A stretch of DNA of 64,000 nt from Thalassococcus halodurans. Its GTDB lineage: Bacteria > Pseudomonadota > Alphaproteobacteria > Rhodobacterales > Rhodobacteraceae. How positions within the stretch are numbered: the stretch's first letter is position 1; the number at the start of each line of letters is the position of its first letter. Under the pieces are notes generated by a model. That model searched no databases. It saw only the letters and a program-made list of their open reading frames with translations, and was not told the origin of the DNA. Below are positions 43,078-62,017 of the stretch, in pieces. The stretch covers positions 186,001-250,000 of the forward strand of contig NZ_FNUZ01000005.1 of the NCBI RefSeq assembly GCF_900108225.1, given 5' to 3'. A program made the translations under genes and the position numbers.

Positions 43078-43407
43078 TTAGCGGTAAACGACGCCTTTTT
43101 CACCGATAGGCGCATAGACACCCTTCACGCCAACAGGCGCGCTGTAGCTGCGCACGACCTTCTTGGGGGCGCTTGCACGGTTGATGTAGGGGCCTGCGTT
43201 CGGCTCGCCGCAGCAGATCACGCCACCCATCATCACAGGCTGCTGGCCTGCTGGGCAATTGTTTGCGGCTTTGTATTCGTGCATCAGAACGTTGCTGTTC
43301 GGATTGTGGGTGGCGTCGCCCTTGTAGGCATCATCCCACGCAAAAGCCGTCGACGTGCTAAGCACCAGTGCAGCAACCGCCGCCGGAAGTGTTTTTGTAA
43401 ACCGCAT
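43078..43407 (-). CDS. Hypothetical secreted protein
   Basis: A 109-residue protein. The ATG at 43407 gives a clean signal peptide (MRFTKTLPAAVAALVLSTSTAFA, cut before WDDAY) with GGGGGAACC upstream; the longer frame to 43584 is rejected. The mature part is short and Cys-containing (NNCPAGQQPVMMGGVICCGEPNAG), ending in KKVVRSYSAPVGVKGVYAPIGEKGVVYR. The three Cys may form a disulfide or bind a ligand. No family recognised. Confidence 0.7.
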   Translation of the reverse strand: MRFTKTLPAAVAALVLSTSTAFAWDDAYKGDATHNPNSNVLMHEYKAANNCPAGQQPVMMGGVICCGEPNAGPYINRASAPKKVVRSYSAPVGVKGVYAPIGEKGVVYR

Positions 43408-43572
43408 GGGTTCCCCCGTAAAACTCTTGATACTCGGGACCAAAGCGCCCCACTTGCTGCGCTGAATCTTACCCAGACTGCTGATTAAGTCAAACTTTTC
43501 AAACCATTCATGATGGCTGATGTGTTGGAACGGACATTCAGGCCGACGCTTGGCGCAGCGCATTCCCATCCG

Positions 43573-43610
43573 GACAAAAAACAAAAGCCGGCACGCAGGG
43601 TGCCGGCCTT
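43573..43610 (-). terminator. Rho-independent terminator after thyX
   Basis: GCCGGCA (587-593) and TGCCGGC (601-607) form the stem with a 7-nt loop. On the minus strand it is followed by TTTTGTTTTTT. It lies 22 nt beyond the thyX stop. Confidence 0.9.
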
Positions 43611-43631
43611 CTTAAAGTCATTGGTCTGGCG

Positions 43632-44534
43632 TTACAGCAGAGCTTGGAATTCGCGCCATTCGCCTTTGGACATGCCGGAATTTTCCTGCGTGACCTCTTC
43701 GCCTTTGATCATGCGGCGGACGCAGTCCAGTGCGGTGGACGACAGGGTCGCGCCGCCCATGCGGTAGTCTTCGAACGCTTTGTAGGCGTAGGGCACCCAA
43801 TCAGCGACCAGTTTGCAGATTTCATCGGCATAGACGCGGATTTCGTACTGGGCATGGGCATCGGCACGCAGGCGCAGGAAGTGCAGCAGGTTGTGCAGAT
43901 CCACCTTCCAGTACCACTGGGTGTAGACGTTTGCAGGCAGGTTCATGCGGGCCAGTTCGCGGGCCAGACCCTGCTGGTCGTCTTGACTGATCATTTCTTC
44001 GTAGTGATCATAGCAGCGCATCGCATCATCGCGCAGGTAGCGCAGCACGCGCTCGGCCTCTTCGCCGCTCAGGGCTTCGCCGCGGCCTTGGTTGTTCACC
44101 ACAGACTGCGCCGCCAGATGTTCCGGCGCAGGGATATAGAATTCACGATCCAGAATCGAATAGCGGGCGGAATATTCATTCACGTTTGCCGTCCGGTGGC
44201 GAATCCACTGGCGCGCCACGAAGACCGGCAGTTTGACGTGCAGTTTCAGTTCGCACATCTCGAACGGGGTCGAGTGCCAGTGACGCATCAGGTAGCGGAT
44301 CAGACCTTCGTCATTCGATACGGCCTTGGTGCCTTTGCCGTAAGATACGCGCGCCGCCTGCGTGATCGCGTTGTCGTCGCCCATATAGTCGATGACACGG
44401 ACAAAGCCGTGATCCAGAACCGGATAGGCGGTATACAGATGCTTTTCCATGCCGGGGGCTGTCGCCCGCAGGGTCTGCGTGGTGGTGGACCGCAGTTCGT
44501 TGATTTCGTCCTGTTGGTCTTGTGTCAGGGGCAT
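43632..44534 (-). CDS. thyX: Flavin-dependent thymidylate synthase
   Basis: Makes dTMP from dUMP using FAD and methylene-tetrahydrofolate. The 300 residues include the ThyX motif [15 protein letters not shown] (Arg112, His113, Arg114, Ser122, Arg124), the N-terminal [41 protein letters not shown], and the dUMP-binding region [22 protein letters not shown]. The length is slightly above Thermotoga ThyX, as is common in alphaproteobacteria. A terminator follows. Confidence 0.96.
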   Translation of the reverse strand: MPLTQDQQDEINELRSTTTQTLRATAPGMEKHLYTAYPVLDHGFVRVIDYMGDDNAITQAARVSYGKGTKAVSNDEGLIRYLMRHWHSTPFEMCELKLHVKLPVFVARQWIRHRTANVNEYSARYSILDREFYIPAPEHLAAQSVVNNQGRGEALSGEEAERVLRYLRDDAMRCYDHYEEMISQDDQQGLARELARMNLPANVYTQWYWKVDLHNLLHFLRLRADAHAQYEIRVYADEICKLVADWVPYAYKAFEDYRMGGATLSSTALDCVRRMIKGEEVTQENSGMSKGEWREFQALL

Positions 44535-44735
44535 GGTCTGTCTTCTCCCACCAGATGAATCGCTCGCCCCATATGTTGCAGATAACTTCGGGGAAAACCA
44601 CCATATAGAGTGAAGACATTTAAGCCGCAGGAAAATTTATTTCGCGGTCAAGACCTTCGTTAAGGTTGACTTGGCAGTGGGGTATTCTCAGGGTATTGGC
44701 AAACCCAAATAAATTAGGTTCGGGGCAGTTTAGGC

Positions 44736-45794
44736 ATGTTACGTATTTCCGCGATGATTTTGGCATTGGCGCTTGTTTCCGCGTGCGGCGGTGGCGGCAG
44801 CAACCCGCTGCAGAACACCGAAGAAGAAGAAACGGACACGGATACCGGTACAGACACCGAAGACGATGCTGATCCCATCGGCGGCGATCGCACCTTACCG
44901 CCGGGCACAGCAAGCCCAACACCGGACACAGCAATTGTTCGCGTAGAAGCAGATGACGGCGAAGGCGCGGGTGTCGCAACCGGCTACGACTATGACTCGG
45001 CAACCGATACTTTCTACGTTGATAACCTCGCGTTTGACGGCGACAACACATACAGCCGCGGGACTGCAGTATCGTCCTTGGCCCCGAATATTGCCGTGTA
45101 TGAATCCGACGCTCCGGGCATCGATCCCATTTCCGGCCTTCAACACGATGATGCAGAATACCGTGCCGTCTATGGCGTCTCGGATACGGGTACGACAAAA
45201 TTCGCGATTGTGCGTCCGGCCGGTTACAACGACTTTGGGTTCCGCGGATATACATACGAACGGGAAGGCAGTGTTACGCTGCCCACGGATATTCAGGCGA
45301 CCTATATTGGCGACTACGGCGGCGTCCGCGTCTACGAAGGAGCCACCGGGTTGGACTATGTCACCGGCACGGCCAGGATGAGCGTGGATTTCAACGACTT
45401 TAACCAAGCTCCGGGCGTGTCGCTTTATGTCGTTGACCGTCATCTCTACGATATCAACGGGAACGATGTGACGACCGAGTATCTGGATGCGCTGATGACA
45501 GCCAATACCCAAGGTGTTCGCCCGACCAACGGACTTGGCCAAGACAATCTGCCTGACATCAACCCCGTGATCCGCATAGATGCCGCTGATACAAACGGCG
45601 AAGTCACAAGCGAAGTCTTTACGCTGCTCGAACTGGACAATGGCTCAACCACGAACCTGTCGAGCGGCAACTACTATGCGATCATGGCAGGTGACGGTGC
45701 TTCCGAGATTGTCGGTATTGTTGTGATGACCGGTACAGACCCTAGAAACTCGACCTCGTTCGAAGAAACCGGCGGCTTCATCGTCACACGCTAA
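44736..45794 (+). CDS. Putative surface-exposed lipoprotein, candidate Slam cargo
   Basis: A 352-residue lipoprotein. The signal peptide MLRISAMILALALVSAC ends in a lipobox with Cys17, followed by GGGGS and a long acidic, Thr-rich linker (EEEETDTDTGTDTEDDADP). The remainder is rich in short beta strands with Gly, Asp and Tyr (VATGYDYDSATDTFYVDNLAFDGDNTYSRG; YIGDYGGVRVYEGATGLDYVTGTARMSVDFND), which fits the barrel/handle folds of Slam-dependent surface lipoproteins. The next gene, 32 nt downstream, encodes a Slam-like protein. No known ligand family is recognised; the cargo role is inferred from context and layout. Confidence 0.7.
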   Translation: MLRISAMILALALVSACGGGGSNPLQNTEEEETDTDTGTDTEDDADPIGGDRTLPPGTASPTPDTAIVRVEADDGEGAGVATGYDYDSATDTFYVDNLAFDGDNTYSRGTAVSSLAPNIAVYESDAPGIDPISGLQHDDAEYRAVYGVSDTGTTKFAIVRPAGYNDFGFRGYTYEREGSVTLPTDIQATYIGDYGGVRVYEGATGLDYVTGTARMSVDFNDFNQAPGVSLYVVDRHLYDINGNDVTTEYLDALMTANTQGVRPTNGLGQDNLPDINPVIRIDAADTNGEVTSEVFTLLELDNGSTTNLSSGNYYAIMAGDGASEIVGIVVMTGTDPRNSTSFEETGGFIVTR

Positions 45795-45826
45795 CTGCGC
45801 GGACCTGATTAAAGAGGACGCCAACC

Positions 45827-47218
45827 ATGCGACTGGCACGTTGTCTGATCTGCATTGCAGCCGCCAGCTTTGCGCTTGCGGCACCTGCCCTATCCGATAC
45901 TGGGGCAGGACAGGTCACAGTCGCGTCGGGAACCTACACGCCGGATGAAATGCGCCGATTGGCTGTGACCCTTTTGGTCAACCGTCAGCCAGCTCAGGCG
46001 TTGCGTGTGGCAGAGGCCCTGACAGTTCGCGATCCCGAAGACGCTGATGCATGGTTGTTAGTCAGTCGTGCTGCGCGGGATGTAGGACAGAGCGATTTGG
46101 CAAAATCCGCTGCGCAGAATGCGTGGAAATATGCCAATAACGATGAGGTCAAATATGCTGCGGCACTGGCCAATGCGCAGGCCTTGTCGTCGGACGGGGC
46201 ACGCACGCGGGCGCAGTGGTGGTTGCGCCGGGCGTTGCAGATTGCGCCGACACCGGAACTGAGGGCCAAGGCCGAGCGTGATTTCCGGTATGTGCGTGAA
46301 CAAAACCCGTGGTCCACGCAACTGAGTTTCTCGGTCTCGCCCAGTTCGAACGTCAATGGTGGATCCAGCAGTGACACGGTGTCGATTTACGATCTGCCGT
46401 TTGATTTTGTGCTGCAAGGATCGGCACGGGCGCTGTCAGGCGTTGAATATTCCTACGGACTTTCAACGCGTTACACGCTGCGAAAGACGAAACAGACACG
46501 TACAAGCCTAAGCTTTGCGGCCTCGCACAAGACCTACAGCCTGTCCGAGGAAGCCAAGGATATTGCACCTGACACCAAGGGCAGCGACTTTGCGCTTACA
46601 CAACTGTCGGCGGGACTGTCGCAAGACTGGTTTGCTGCCAATGGGCGTTTGGCGCTGAACGGGCAGATCGGCGTCAACAAAGCGTGGTACGGCGGTGAGC
46701 CACTCAGCCAGAGCGCAACCGCCTCGACTGGTCTGAGGTATGCGATCACGCCAAAGCTGGCGGCAAGTTTGACTGTGAACCACGAATGGCAAGAAGGTCT
46801 GGGCGAACGTCAGGACGCCGATTTGCTGCGCAGTTCGGCCAGCCTGAGTTACGTCATACCCGGCGGCCACGGGCTTCAGGTAGGTGTTGGTCAGGCCAGT
46901 AGCCAATCGGACGCGACCTATCTGGATTTCGAAGAACGCTCTGCCTTTGTAGCCTTTGCATTGGGCAAGCCTGTGTTCGGCACAAAGGTGCAGCTGGCCG
47001 TTGATGCCAAGCACCGCCACTTTGATGCGACCACCGTGTCGTTTGGCGACCGCGACGACTATACCTACGGGGCCGAGGTGAATTTCACCGTCAATGCGCT
47101 GGATTACTACGGCTTTGTTCCTACAGTAAAAATCCGCACGGAAGAGACGGACTCGAACCTAGCAATTTACGACCGGGACAATCTGGGTTTGCAACTGGGC
47201 CTGAAATCCCGCTTCTGA
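45827..47218 (+). CDS. Slam-like outer-membrane protein (surface lipoprotein assembly modifier)
   Basis: A 463-residue protein. Signal peptide MRLARCLICIAAASFALAAPALS. Residues about 35-160 are helical TPR-like repeats (RRLAVTLLVNRQPAQALRVAEALTVRDPEDADAWLLVSRAARDVGQ...WWLRRALQIAPTPELRAKAERDFRYVRE). From NPWSTQLSFSVSPSSNVNGGSSSDTV to the C-terminal aromatic (LGLQLGLKSRF) it is a beta barrel of alternating amphipathic strands. TPR plus a DUF560-type barrel ending in Phe is the Slam architecture, which moves lipoproteins to the cell surface in Neisseria and relatives. The lipoprotein gene directly upstream is the likely cargo. Confidence 0.75.
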   Translation: MRLARCLICIAAASFALAAPALSDTGAGQVTVASGTYTPDEMRRLAVTLLVNRQPAQALRVAEALTVRDPEDADAWLLVSRAARDVGQSDLAKSAAQNAWKYANNDEVKYAAALANAQALSSDGARTRAQWWLRRALQIAPTPELRAKAERDFRYVREQNPWSTQLSFSVSPSSNVNGGSSSDTVSIYDLPFDFVLQGSARALSGVEYSYGLSTRYTLRKTKQTRTSLSFAASHKTYSLSEEAKDIAPDTKGSDFALTQLSAGLSQDWFAANGRLALNGQIGVNKAWYGGEPLSQSATASTGLRYAITPKLAASLTVNHEWQEGLGERQDADLLRSSASLSYVIPGGHGLQVGVGQASSQSDATYLDFEERSAFVAFALGKPVFGTKVQLAVDAKHRHFDATTVSFGDRDDYTYGAEVNFTVNALDYYGFVPTVKIRTEETDSNLAIYDRDNLGLQLGLKSRF

Positions 47219-47281
47219 GCCCCTCGACAAACCCGCGCGGGCCGCTACCCTCGGATAAAGATTTCAAACCGAGGACACCCT

Positions 47282-47716
47282 ATGTCGATCCGATATCTGC
47301 ACACGATGGTCCGCGTCAAAGACCTTGAGGCGTCGATTGCGTTTTACAAACTGCTTGGCCTGAAAGAACGCCAGCGCAAGGAAAGCGAGGCGGGGCGCTT
47401 TACGCTGGTGTTTCTCTGCCCGCCTGATCAGGACGATGGCACCGCCGATGTGGAACTGACGTATAACTGGGATGGCGATGACGGGCTGCCTTCAGACAGC
47501 CGCCACTTCGGCCACCTCGCCTATAAAGTCGGCAACATTTATGAACTTTGCCAAAAGTTGATGGACAACGGCGTGACGATCAACCGCCCGCCGCGTGATG
47601 GCCACATGGCCTTTGTCCGCTCGCCCGACAACGTGTCGGTCGAACTGCTGCAAGAGGGCGATGCCCTTCCACCGCAAGAGCCATGGGCCTCGATGGAGAA
47701 TACGGGCCATTGGTAA
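47282..47716 (+). CDS. gloA: Lactoylglutathione lyase (glyoxalase I)
   Basis: Converts the methylglyoxal-glutathione hemithioacetal to S-lactoylglutathione. The 144 residues form a VOC fold with the four metal ligands in place: His7 (RYLHTMVRV), Glu58 (DVELTYNW), His78 (FGHLAYKV) and Glu121 (VSVELLQEG). It lacks the large insert of eukaryotic Zn enzymes, so Ni or Co is likely. The 3' end overlaps the next open frame by 34 nt. Confidence 0.92.
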   Translation: MSIRYLHTMVRVKDLEASIAFYKLLGLKERQRKESEAGRFTLVFLCPPDQDDGTADVELTYNWDGDDGLPSDSRHFGHLAYKVGNIYELCQKLMDNGVTINRPPRDGHMAFVRSPDNVSVELLQEGDALPPQEPWASMENTGHW

Positions 47717-48456
47717 ACGGCAGCGGGCAGCGGCGATCCTTTTACCATCGCGCCCTAACCGGCGCGGTGGCGGCTGCTGCCTTCTGTTTTCCAGCGCTGG
47801 CTCGGGCCGATTGCAGCTTGGCCCTGCTGCTTGCGCTGGATGTGTCCTCATCGGTTGACGCCGAAGAATACGATCTTCAGCGCAATGGCGTGGCTTTGGC
47901 GCTGGACGATCCCGACGTGCGCCGTGCGCTGCTGGCATCCGGCACTCCTGTTGCCCTTGCCGTCTACGAATGGAGCGGCCGCCGGCAGAACCATATCGTT
48001 CTGAACTGGTCGCTTATCAACGACAACTCCGACATCGACCGGGTCGTCGCGGCCATAGCGTCGTCCAAACGCAGCTTTACACGGTTTCCGACCGCGATGG
48101 GCTATGCCCTTGGGTTCGGAGCCACGATGCTGGAACGTGCGCCGCAATGTGATCGCAAGGTGATCGATGTTTCAGGCGACGGCATCAGTAATGACGGGTT
48201 CGGCCCGCAATTGGCCTACAAACATTTTCCGTTCTCTGATGTCACCGTCAATGGCCTCGCCGTTCTGGGGGCCGACCCGATGGTTGAATTCTATTTCGAG
48301 GATCAAGTGCGCCACGGTCCGGGCGCCTTTGTCGAAACTTCCACGGGCTATGTCGGTTACAAAAACGCGATGACGCGCAAACTTTTACGTGAAATCGGCG
48401 GTATGGTGGTCGGCCATCTGGATGATCCGGATCGTGCCGATATTGCCGCCAATTAA
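47683..48456 (+). CDS. DUF1194 secreted von Willebrand factor A-like protein
   Basis: A 257-residue protein of the DUF1194 family. An N-terminal export signal (ALTGAVAAAAFCFPALARA) is followed by CSLALLLALDVSSSVDAEEYDLQRNGVALAL, which has the MIDAS-type DxSxS, and later by DRKVIDVSGDGISNDGF. The VWA fold suggests metal-dependent protein binding in the periplasm. The ATG at 47683 lies inside gloA; a TTG at 47710 is an alternative start that would shorten the overlap. Function unknown. Confidence 0.85.
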   Translation: MGLDGEYGPLVNGSGQRRSFYHRALTGAVAAAAFCFPALARADCSLALLLALDVSSSVDAEEYDLQRNGVALALDDPDVRRALLASGTPVALAVYEWSGRRQNHIVLNWSLINDNSDIDRVVAAIASSKRSFTRFPTAMGYALGFGATMLERAPQCDRKVIDVSGDGISNDGFGPQLAYKHFPFSDVTVNGLAVLGADPMVEFYFEDQVRHGPGAFVETSTGYVGYKNAMTRKLLREIGGMVVGHLDDPDRADIAAN

Positions 48457-48950
48457 TAAATGTACCTGATCTGATCAGTCCAATAGCGTTCAACGCGCTT
48501 TAGGGAATCCGTGATATCCAGAAGGCCCTCGGCACGCAGAACGTTCTTTTTCTCAATCCCGTCGGCGTGACGCTGGAACAGCTTGTCCACGATGGCGCGG
48601 ATTTCGCGGCCCTTTGGCGTTAGCTTAACCCGCACAGACCGGCGGTCGATTTCGCAGCGCTGGTGATGCATATAGCCCATTTCGACCAGCTTTTTCAGGT
48701 TATAGCTGACGTTGGACCCCTGATAATAGCCGCGCGATTTCAGCTCGCCCGCCGTCACTTCGTTGTCGCCGATGTTGAACAGCAATAGCGCCTGAACCGC
48801 GTTGATATCCAGCACGTTGGTGCGTTCGAATTCGTCCTTGATCACATCCAGCAGCAAACGGTGAAGCCGTTCGACCAGTGCCAATGCCTCAAGATACCCG
48901 GTCATGAACCCGGAACGGGCCGGTGTACCGAGCGTGGAATGTATGCTCAT
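48453..48950 (-). CDS. ldtR: MarR-type winged-helix regulator, LdtR-like
   Basis: A 165-residue regulator closely patterned on LdtR of Rhizobiales: YLEALALVERLHRLLLDVIKDEFERTNVLDINAVQALLLFNIGDNEVTAGELKSRGYYQGSNVSYNLKKLVEMGYMHHQRCEIDRRSVRVKLTPKGREIR. LdtR controls L,D-transpeptidase and stress genes in that order. No transpeptidase gene is adjacent here. An ATG 15 codons further in (FMTGYLE) is an alternative start. Confidence 0.82.
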   Translation of the reverse strand: MSIHSTLGTPARSGFMTGYLEALALVERLHRLLLDVIKDEFERTNVLDINAVQALLLFNIGDNEVTAGELKSRGYYQGSNVSYNLKKLVEMGYMHHQRCEIDRRSVRVKLTPKGREIRAIVDKLFQRHADGIEKKNVLRAEGLLDITDSLKRVERYWTDQIRYIY

Positions 48951-49039
48951 CTGTCTCTCCGTTTGTCCGTAAACGCAGAGAACGTTGCGCTAATTTCACG
49001 AAAAATCGGTTAAACCACGACGTTTCGATAAAATCTGAG

Positions 49040-51008
<1,969 letters not shown>

Positions 51009-51016
51009 GGTTCCCC

Positions 51017-51412
51017 ATGACTTTGCCCGAGCTATACTTCCGTGTGCGTGAAAATGGTGCTGTCGTCTTCCGCGTCGATACGGAAAACCGGCAACGCCGG
51101 ATCGATATGGAACAGATCGCCGTGGCCAACGTCCGAAATGGCGACATCAAACCCCATGGCGACCGCACCCTCACCGAGGGCGAAAAGCTTGCCATTCAGG
51201 ACTGGATTTCCAATCGTCAGGCACTTCTGGCACAACGCGACGTGGACGATATCCACCGCGCCGTGGACCATCTGAACCTGACCACCCAATGGGCCCAATC
51301 CAAAGCTACAGATGACCAACTGGAAAGCGTCACAGATGCGCTGTTGTTGGCTATGCACGACTTGCGCAACGTCCTTGTCCGCAAAAAGGCCGACCGGCTC
51401 GCTTCCAAATAA
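51017..51412 (+). CDS. Conserved hypothetical protein
   Basis: A 131-residue soluble protein with no recognised domain. The N-terminal half is beta-rich (LYFRVRENGAVVFRVDTENRQRRIDMEQIAVANVRNGDIKPHGDRTLTEGE) and the C-terminal half helical (WISNRQALLAQRDVDDIHRAVDHLNLTTQWAQSKATDDQLESVTDALLLAMHDLRNVLVRKKADRL). It begins 8 nt after the aminotransferase stop and is probably co-transcribed. A hairpin (51415-51443) follows. Confidence 0.75.
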   Translation: MTLPELYFRVRENGAVVFRVDTENRQRRIDMEQIAVANVRNGDIKPHGDRTLTEGEKLAIQDWISNRQALLAQRDVDDIHRAVDHLNLTTQWAQSKATDDQLESVTDALLLAMHDLRNVLVRKKADRLASK

Positions 51413-51414
51413 AC

Positions 51415-51443
51415 AGCCCGCCCTTTTTACGGGACGGGCCTGA
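51415..51443 (+). terminator. Terminator-like hairpin after the 51017 gene
   Basis: CAGCCCGCCCTTTTTACGGGACGGGCCTG region: arms GCCCG-CCC and GGGA-CGGGC around TTTTTAC. No following T-run, so confidence is moderate. Confidence 0.5.
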
Positions 51444-51527
51444 AATGCGCTGCATTTCCTTTCACGGTCAACGGCGCCTCCGCCTGTACCGCACACGAAC
51501 GTTCGCTCACAAAACTTAACAACCTGC

Positions 51528-51586
51528 TATTTTCTTTCCCCAAATACCTTGGGGGAATTGGCCGTAGGCCAAGGGGGCAAAGCCCC
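51528..51586 (+). repeat. 59-bp dispersed repeat, copy 1
   Basis: Matches 61959-62017 at 56 of 59 positions in the same orientation. It starts with TATTTTCTTTCCC and contains two small dyads (TTGGCC-GTA-GGCCAA and GGGGC-AAA-GCCCC). It lies in the convergent gap between the 51017 gene and rpoC. It looks like an intergenic REP-type element that can fold in RNA. Confidence 0.85.
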
Positions 51587-51589
51587 AAA

Positions 51590-51622
51590 GAAAAAAGGCC
51601 CCGCGCATCGCAGGGCCTTTTC
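51590..51622 (-). terminator. Rho-independent terminator of rpoC
   Basis: On the minus strand AAGGCCCTGCG...CGGGGCCTT forms the stem and TTTTTTC follows. It lies 20 nt beyond the rpoC stop, as expected for the end of the rplJ-rplL-rpoB-rpoC unit. Confidence 0.88.
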
Positions 51623-51642
51623 CAATTCATATAAAGACGATC

Positions 51643-55899
<4,257 letters not shown>

Positions 55900-55949
55900 A
55901 TTGTGTCCTCACAAATTAGAGGGTGCGGGGGAAAAGAGTGAAACCGTGA

Positions 55950-55969
55950 GGTGCGCCCTTCGGCGCACC
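55950..55969. other. Hairpin in the rpoB-rpoC spacer
   Basis: GGTGCGCC-CTTC-GGCGCACC, a perfect 8-bp stem with a 4-nt loop in the middle of the 97-nt spacer. There is no T-run. It may be an RNA processing or stability element between the two large genes. Confidence 0.55.
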
Positions 55970-55996
55970 GCCGGTCTGGATCGGGCTAGGCCCTGA

Positions 55997-60136
<4,140 letters not shown>

Positions 60137-60283
60137 GGTCTATGTCACCTTTGCGATAAACTCGTTCAAGCGCATACCGTCGGGCTCCGGCATGTCTTGT
60201 CAGTGACGGCATTGAAATCAGATCCATTCTCGGCCTTCGTCCCACCGAAGACCACTCGATCCTGAAAGCCCTGCCTTGGAAAA

Positions 60284-60301
60284 ATCCTGAAGCGTCAGGA
60301 T
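60284..60301 (-). terminator. Second terminator/attenuator-like hairpin before rpoB
   Basis: Perfect 7-bp arms ATCCTGA/TCAGGAT with a 4-nt loop; TTTT follows on the minus strand at 60280-60283. Moderate stem, so it may attenuate and not fully stop transcription. Confidence 0.55.
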
Positions 60302-60579
60302 CTTACCAAGTCAGCGTTTTTCATCGTTAAAAAACACAATTGCGACGGAGTTTTCAGCGCCCTTCTTGGGCCTTTGTCCGTGTGCGAATTGTGTTGATCA
60401 GCTGTTGCGCGCCACCCTCTGCATCGGACAAGTAAAAGCGGGCTTCGAATCACTCGAACCCGCAGGAGACTTCCGAATATTCTGTAAAGATAGGAAACGC
60501 AACCACAATTCCCACGTAACTATTGTTAACCCGTTTTGCAGCATTTCGCAAGCAAACCGAAAGCACTGACACAAAATCA

Positions 60580-60611
60580 AAAAAGAAAGGGCGCCCCGAA
60601 GGACGCCCCAA
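60580..60611 (-). terminator. Terminator/attenuator after rplL
   Basis: GC-rich 8-bp stem capped by a UUCG tetraloop and followed by a TTTCTTTTTT run on the minus strand. In other bacteria a partial terminator here sets the ratio of L7/L12 to RNA polymerase. Confidence 0.85.
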
Positions 60612-60630
60612 ACATCCGAAGATCGAACTA

Positions 60631-61011
60631 TTACTTGAGTTCGATTTCCGCGCCAGCTGCTTCCAGCTTGGCTTTGATGTCTTCAGCTTCCTCTTTGGAA
60701 ACCTGTTCTTTAACGGCTTTGCCGCCTGCTTCAACCAGCTCTTTGGCTTCTTTCAGGCCCAGACCGGTGATGCCGCGAACTTCCTTGATCACGTTGATCT
60801 TGGATGCGCCTGCCGACTTCAGGATGACGTCGAATTCAGTCTGCTCTTCGCCTGCGCCTGCTGCGCCTGCGTCGCCAGCTGCTGCTACCATTACGGCGCC
60901 GCCAGCTGCGGGCTCGATGCCGTACTCATCCTTCAGGATGGTTTTCAGTTCTTGTGCTTCGAGAAGCGTCAGGTTGACGATTTCTTCTGCGAGTTTCTTC
61001 AGATCAGCCAT
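60631..61011 (-). CDS. rplL: Ribosomal protein L7/L12
   Basis: A 126-residue stalk protein: N-terminal dimerisation helix ([31 protein letters not shown]), Ala/Gly hinge ([20 protein letters not shown]), and C-terminal factor-binding domain ([69 protein letters not shown]). It follows rplJ by 71 nt. Confidence 0.98.
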   Translation of the reverse strand: MADLKKLAEEIVNLTLLEAQELKTILKDEYGIEPAAGGAVMVAAAGDAGAAGAGEEQTEFDVILKSAGASKINVIKEVRGITGLGLKEAKELVEAGGKAVKEQVSKEEAEDIKAKLEAAGAEIELK

Positions 61012-61082
61012 TGTGACTACTTTCCATTACTAGATGTGTTCTAACGTCGAGGAATAAACCCCACGAAAATCCACTGGATGCC

Positions 61083-61601
61083 TTATGCTGCTTCCGCTTT
61101 CTCTTCGATGGTCGAGAGAATGGAAGCAATGTTCGACGCAGGCGCACCGATCGCACCGGCAATGTTCGAAGCGGGTGCACCGATGCAGCCAACGATGGAG
61201 GCAATAAGCTCCTCGCGGGACGGCATTTTCGACACAGCTTCTACACCAGCTCGGTCCAGAGCGTTCTCACCCATTGCACCGCCAAGGATCTCAAATTTCT
61301 TGTTATCTTTGGCGAAGTCCTCAACCACTTTCGCCGCGGCGACAGGGTCTTCGGAATAAGTCAGAACGGTCATACCCTCGAGGTAGGATGCCACGCTTGC
61401 GCAGGGCTTACCCTCAAGAGCGATCTTAGCGAGCCTGTTCTTGGCGACGCGTACGGATGCGCCAGCGTCGCGTGCGCGACCCCGCAGATCCTGCATCTCG
61501 GCAACCGTGAGACCTTCGTAGTGGGCAACCACAACGACGCCAGAGCTTTCAAAGATCTGGCCGAGTTCCTCGACCACTTTCTCTTTCTGGGCTCTATCCA
61601 C
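61083..61601 (-). CDS. rplJ: Ribosomal protein L10
   Basis: A 172-residue protein that anchors L7/L12 to 23S rRNA. It starts at a GTG (61601) with GGAG upstream: [61 protein letters not shown]. The C-terminal Ala-rich helix ([24 protein letters not shown]) binds L7/L12 dimers. The long leader probably carries the autoregulatory L10 site. Confidence 0.97.
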   Translation of the reverse strand: MDRAQKEKVVEELGQIFESSGVVVVAHYEGLTVAEMQDLRGRARDAGASVRVAKNRLAKIALEGKPCASVASYLEGMTVLTYSEDPVAAAKVVEDFAKDNKKFEILGGAMGENALDRAGVEAVSKMPSREELIASIVGCIGAPASNIAGAIGAPASNIASILSTIEEKAEAA

Positions 61602-61850
61602 AGTTTCACTCCAATTGTTGGAGGGGGCGACCCCTCCGGCTCACGTCAGCCAGACAGATGTCTGGCCAGAAAGGTCCGATCGGGTCGTCACAATCGCGTC
61701 TCCGGTCTTTCAGCAGAAAGCACGGAACGATATGTCTCTTCCCGTCTCGGGCAGGATTTAACGGCCCTGCGACCAACCCACCGTCTCGGACGAAATAAGG
61801 GCGCTACGAATCGCGATCCGCCCTTGGGTGCTGGCAATAGTCGGATCAGC
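61602..61850 (-). promoter_or_regulatory. rplJ leader, candidate L10(L12) autoregulatory RNA
   Basis: The region before rplJ lacks genes. Its transcript would fold several stems, including GGAGGGG-TCG-CCCCCTCC (61619-61637) just before the L10 ribosome binding site, and GCCAGACA-TCT-GTCTGGC (about 61650-61668). In many bacteria L10-L7/L12 binds this leader to repress translation. The exact kink-turn motif was not confirmed. The left limit is approximate. Confidence 0.5.
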
Positions 61851-61958
61851 CCTAAATGCCAAGGGTAAACTGATCCCAAGGCCCGATGCGCTTTCGCGCA
61901 CGGACATTTTTACCTCGTCCTCCGCCTGTGGCGTCGTCCTCAGGTTGGCGCATGTTTG

Positions 61959-62017
61959 TATTTTCTTTCCCAAAATACCTTGGGGGAATTGGCCAAAGGC
62001 CAAGGGGGCAAAGCCCC
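61959..62017 (+). repeat. 59-bp dispersed repeat, copy 2
   Basis: Second copy of the element at 51528-51586 (3 mismatches). It ends exactly at the last base of the glycosyltransferase stop codon. Its position upstream of the rplJ leader places copies at both ends of the rplJ-rpoC unit. Confidence 0.85.

Larger units (their letters stand above)
60137..60630. other. rplL-rpoB spacer with two terminator-like hairpins
   Basis: No gene is seen in these 494 nt. Read on the minus strand, GGGCGTCC-TTCG-GGGCGCCC followed by TTTCTTTTTT (60580-60611) lies about 20 nt after rplL, and a second hairpin, ATCCTGA-CGCT-TCAGGAT followed by TTTT (60284-60301), lies about 150 nt before rpoB. AT-rich stretches between them could hold an rpoB promoter, but no clear -35/-10 pair was found. 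Confidence 0.7.
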
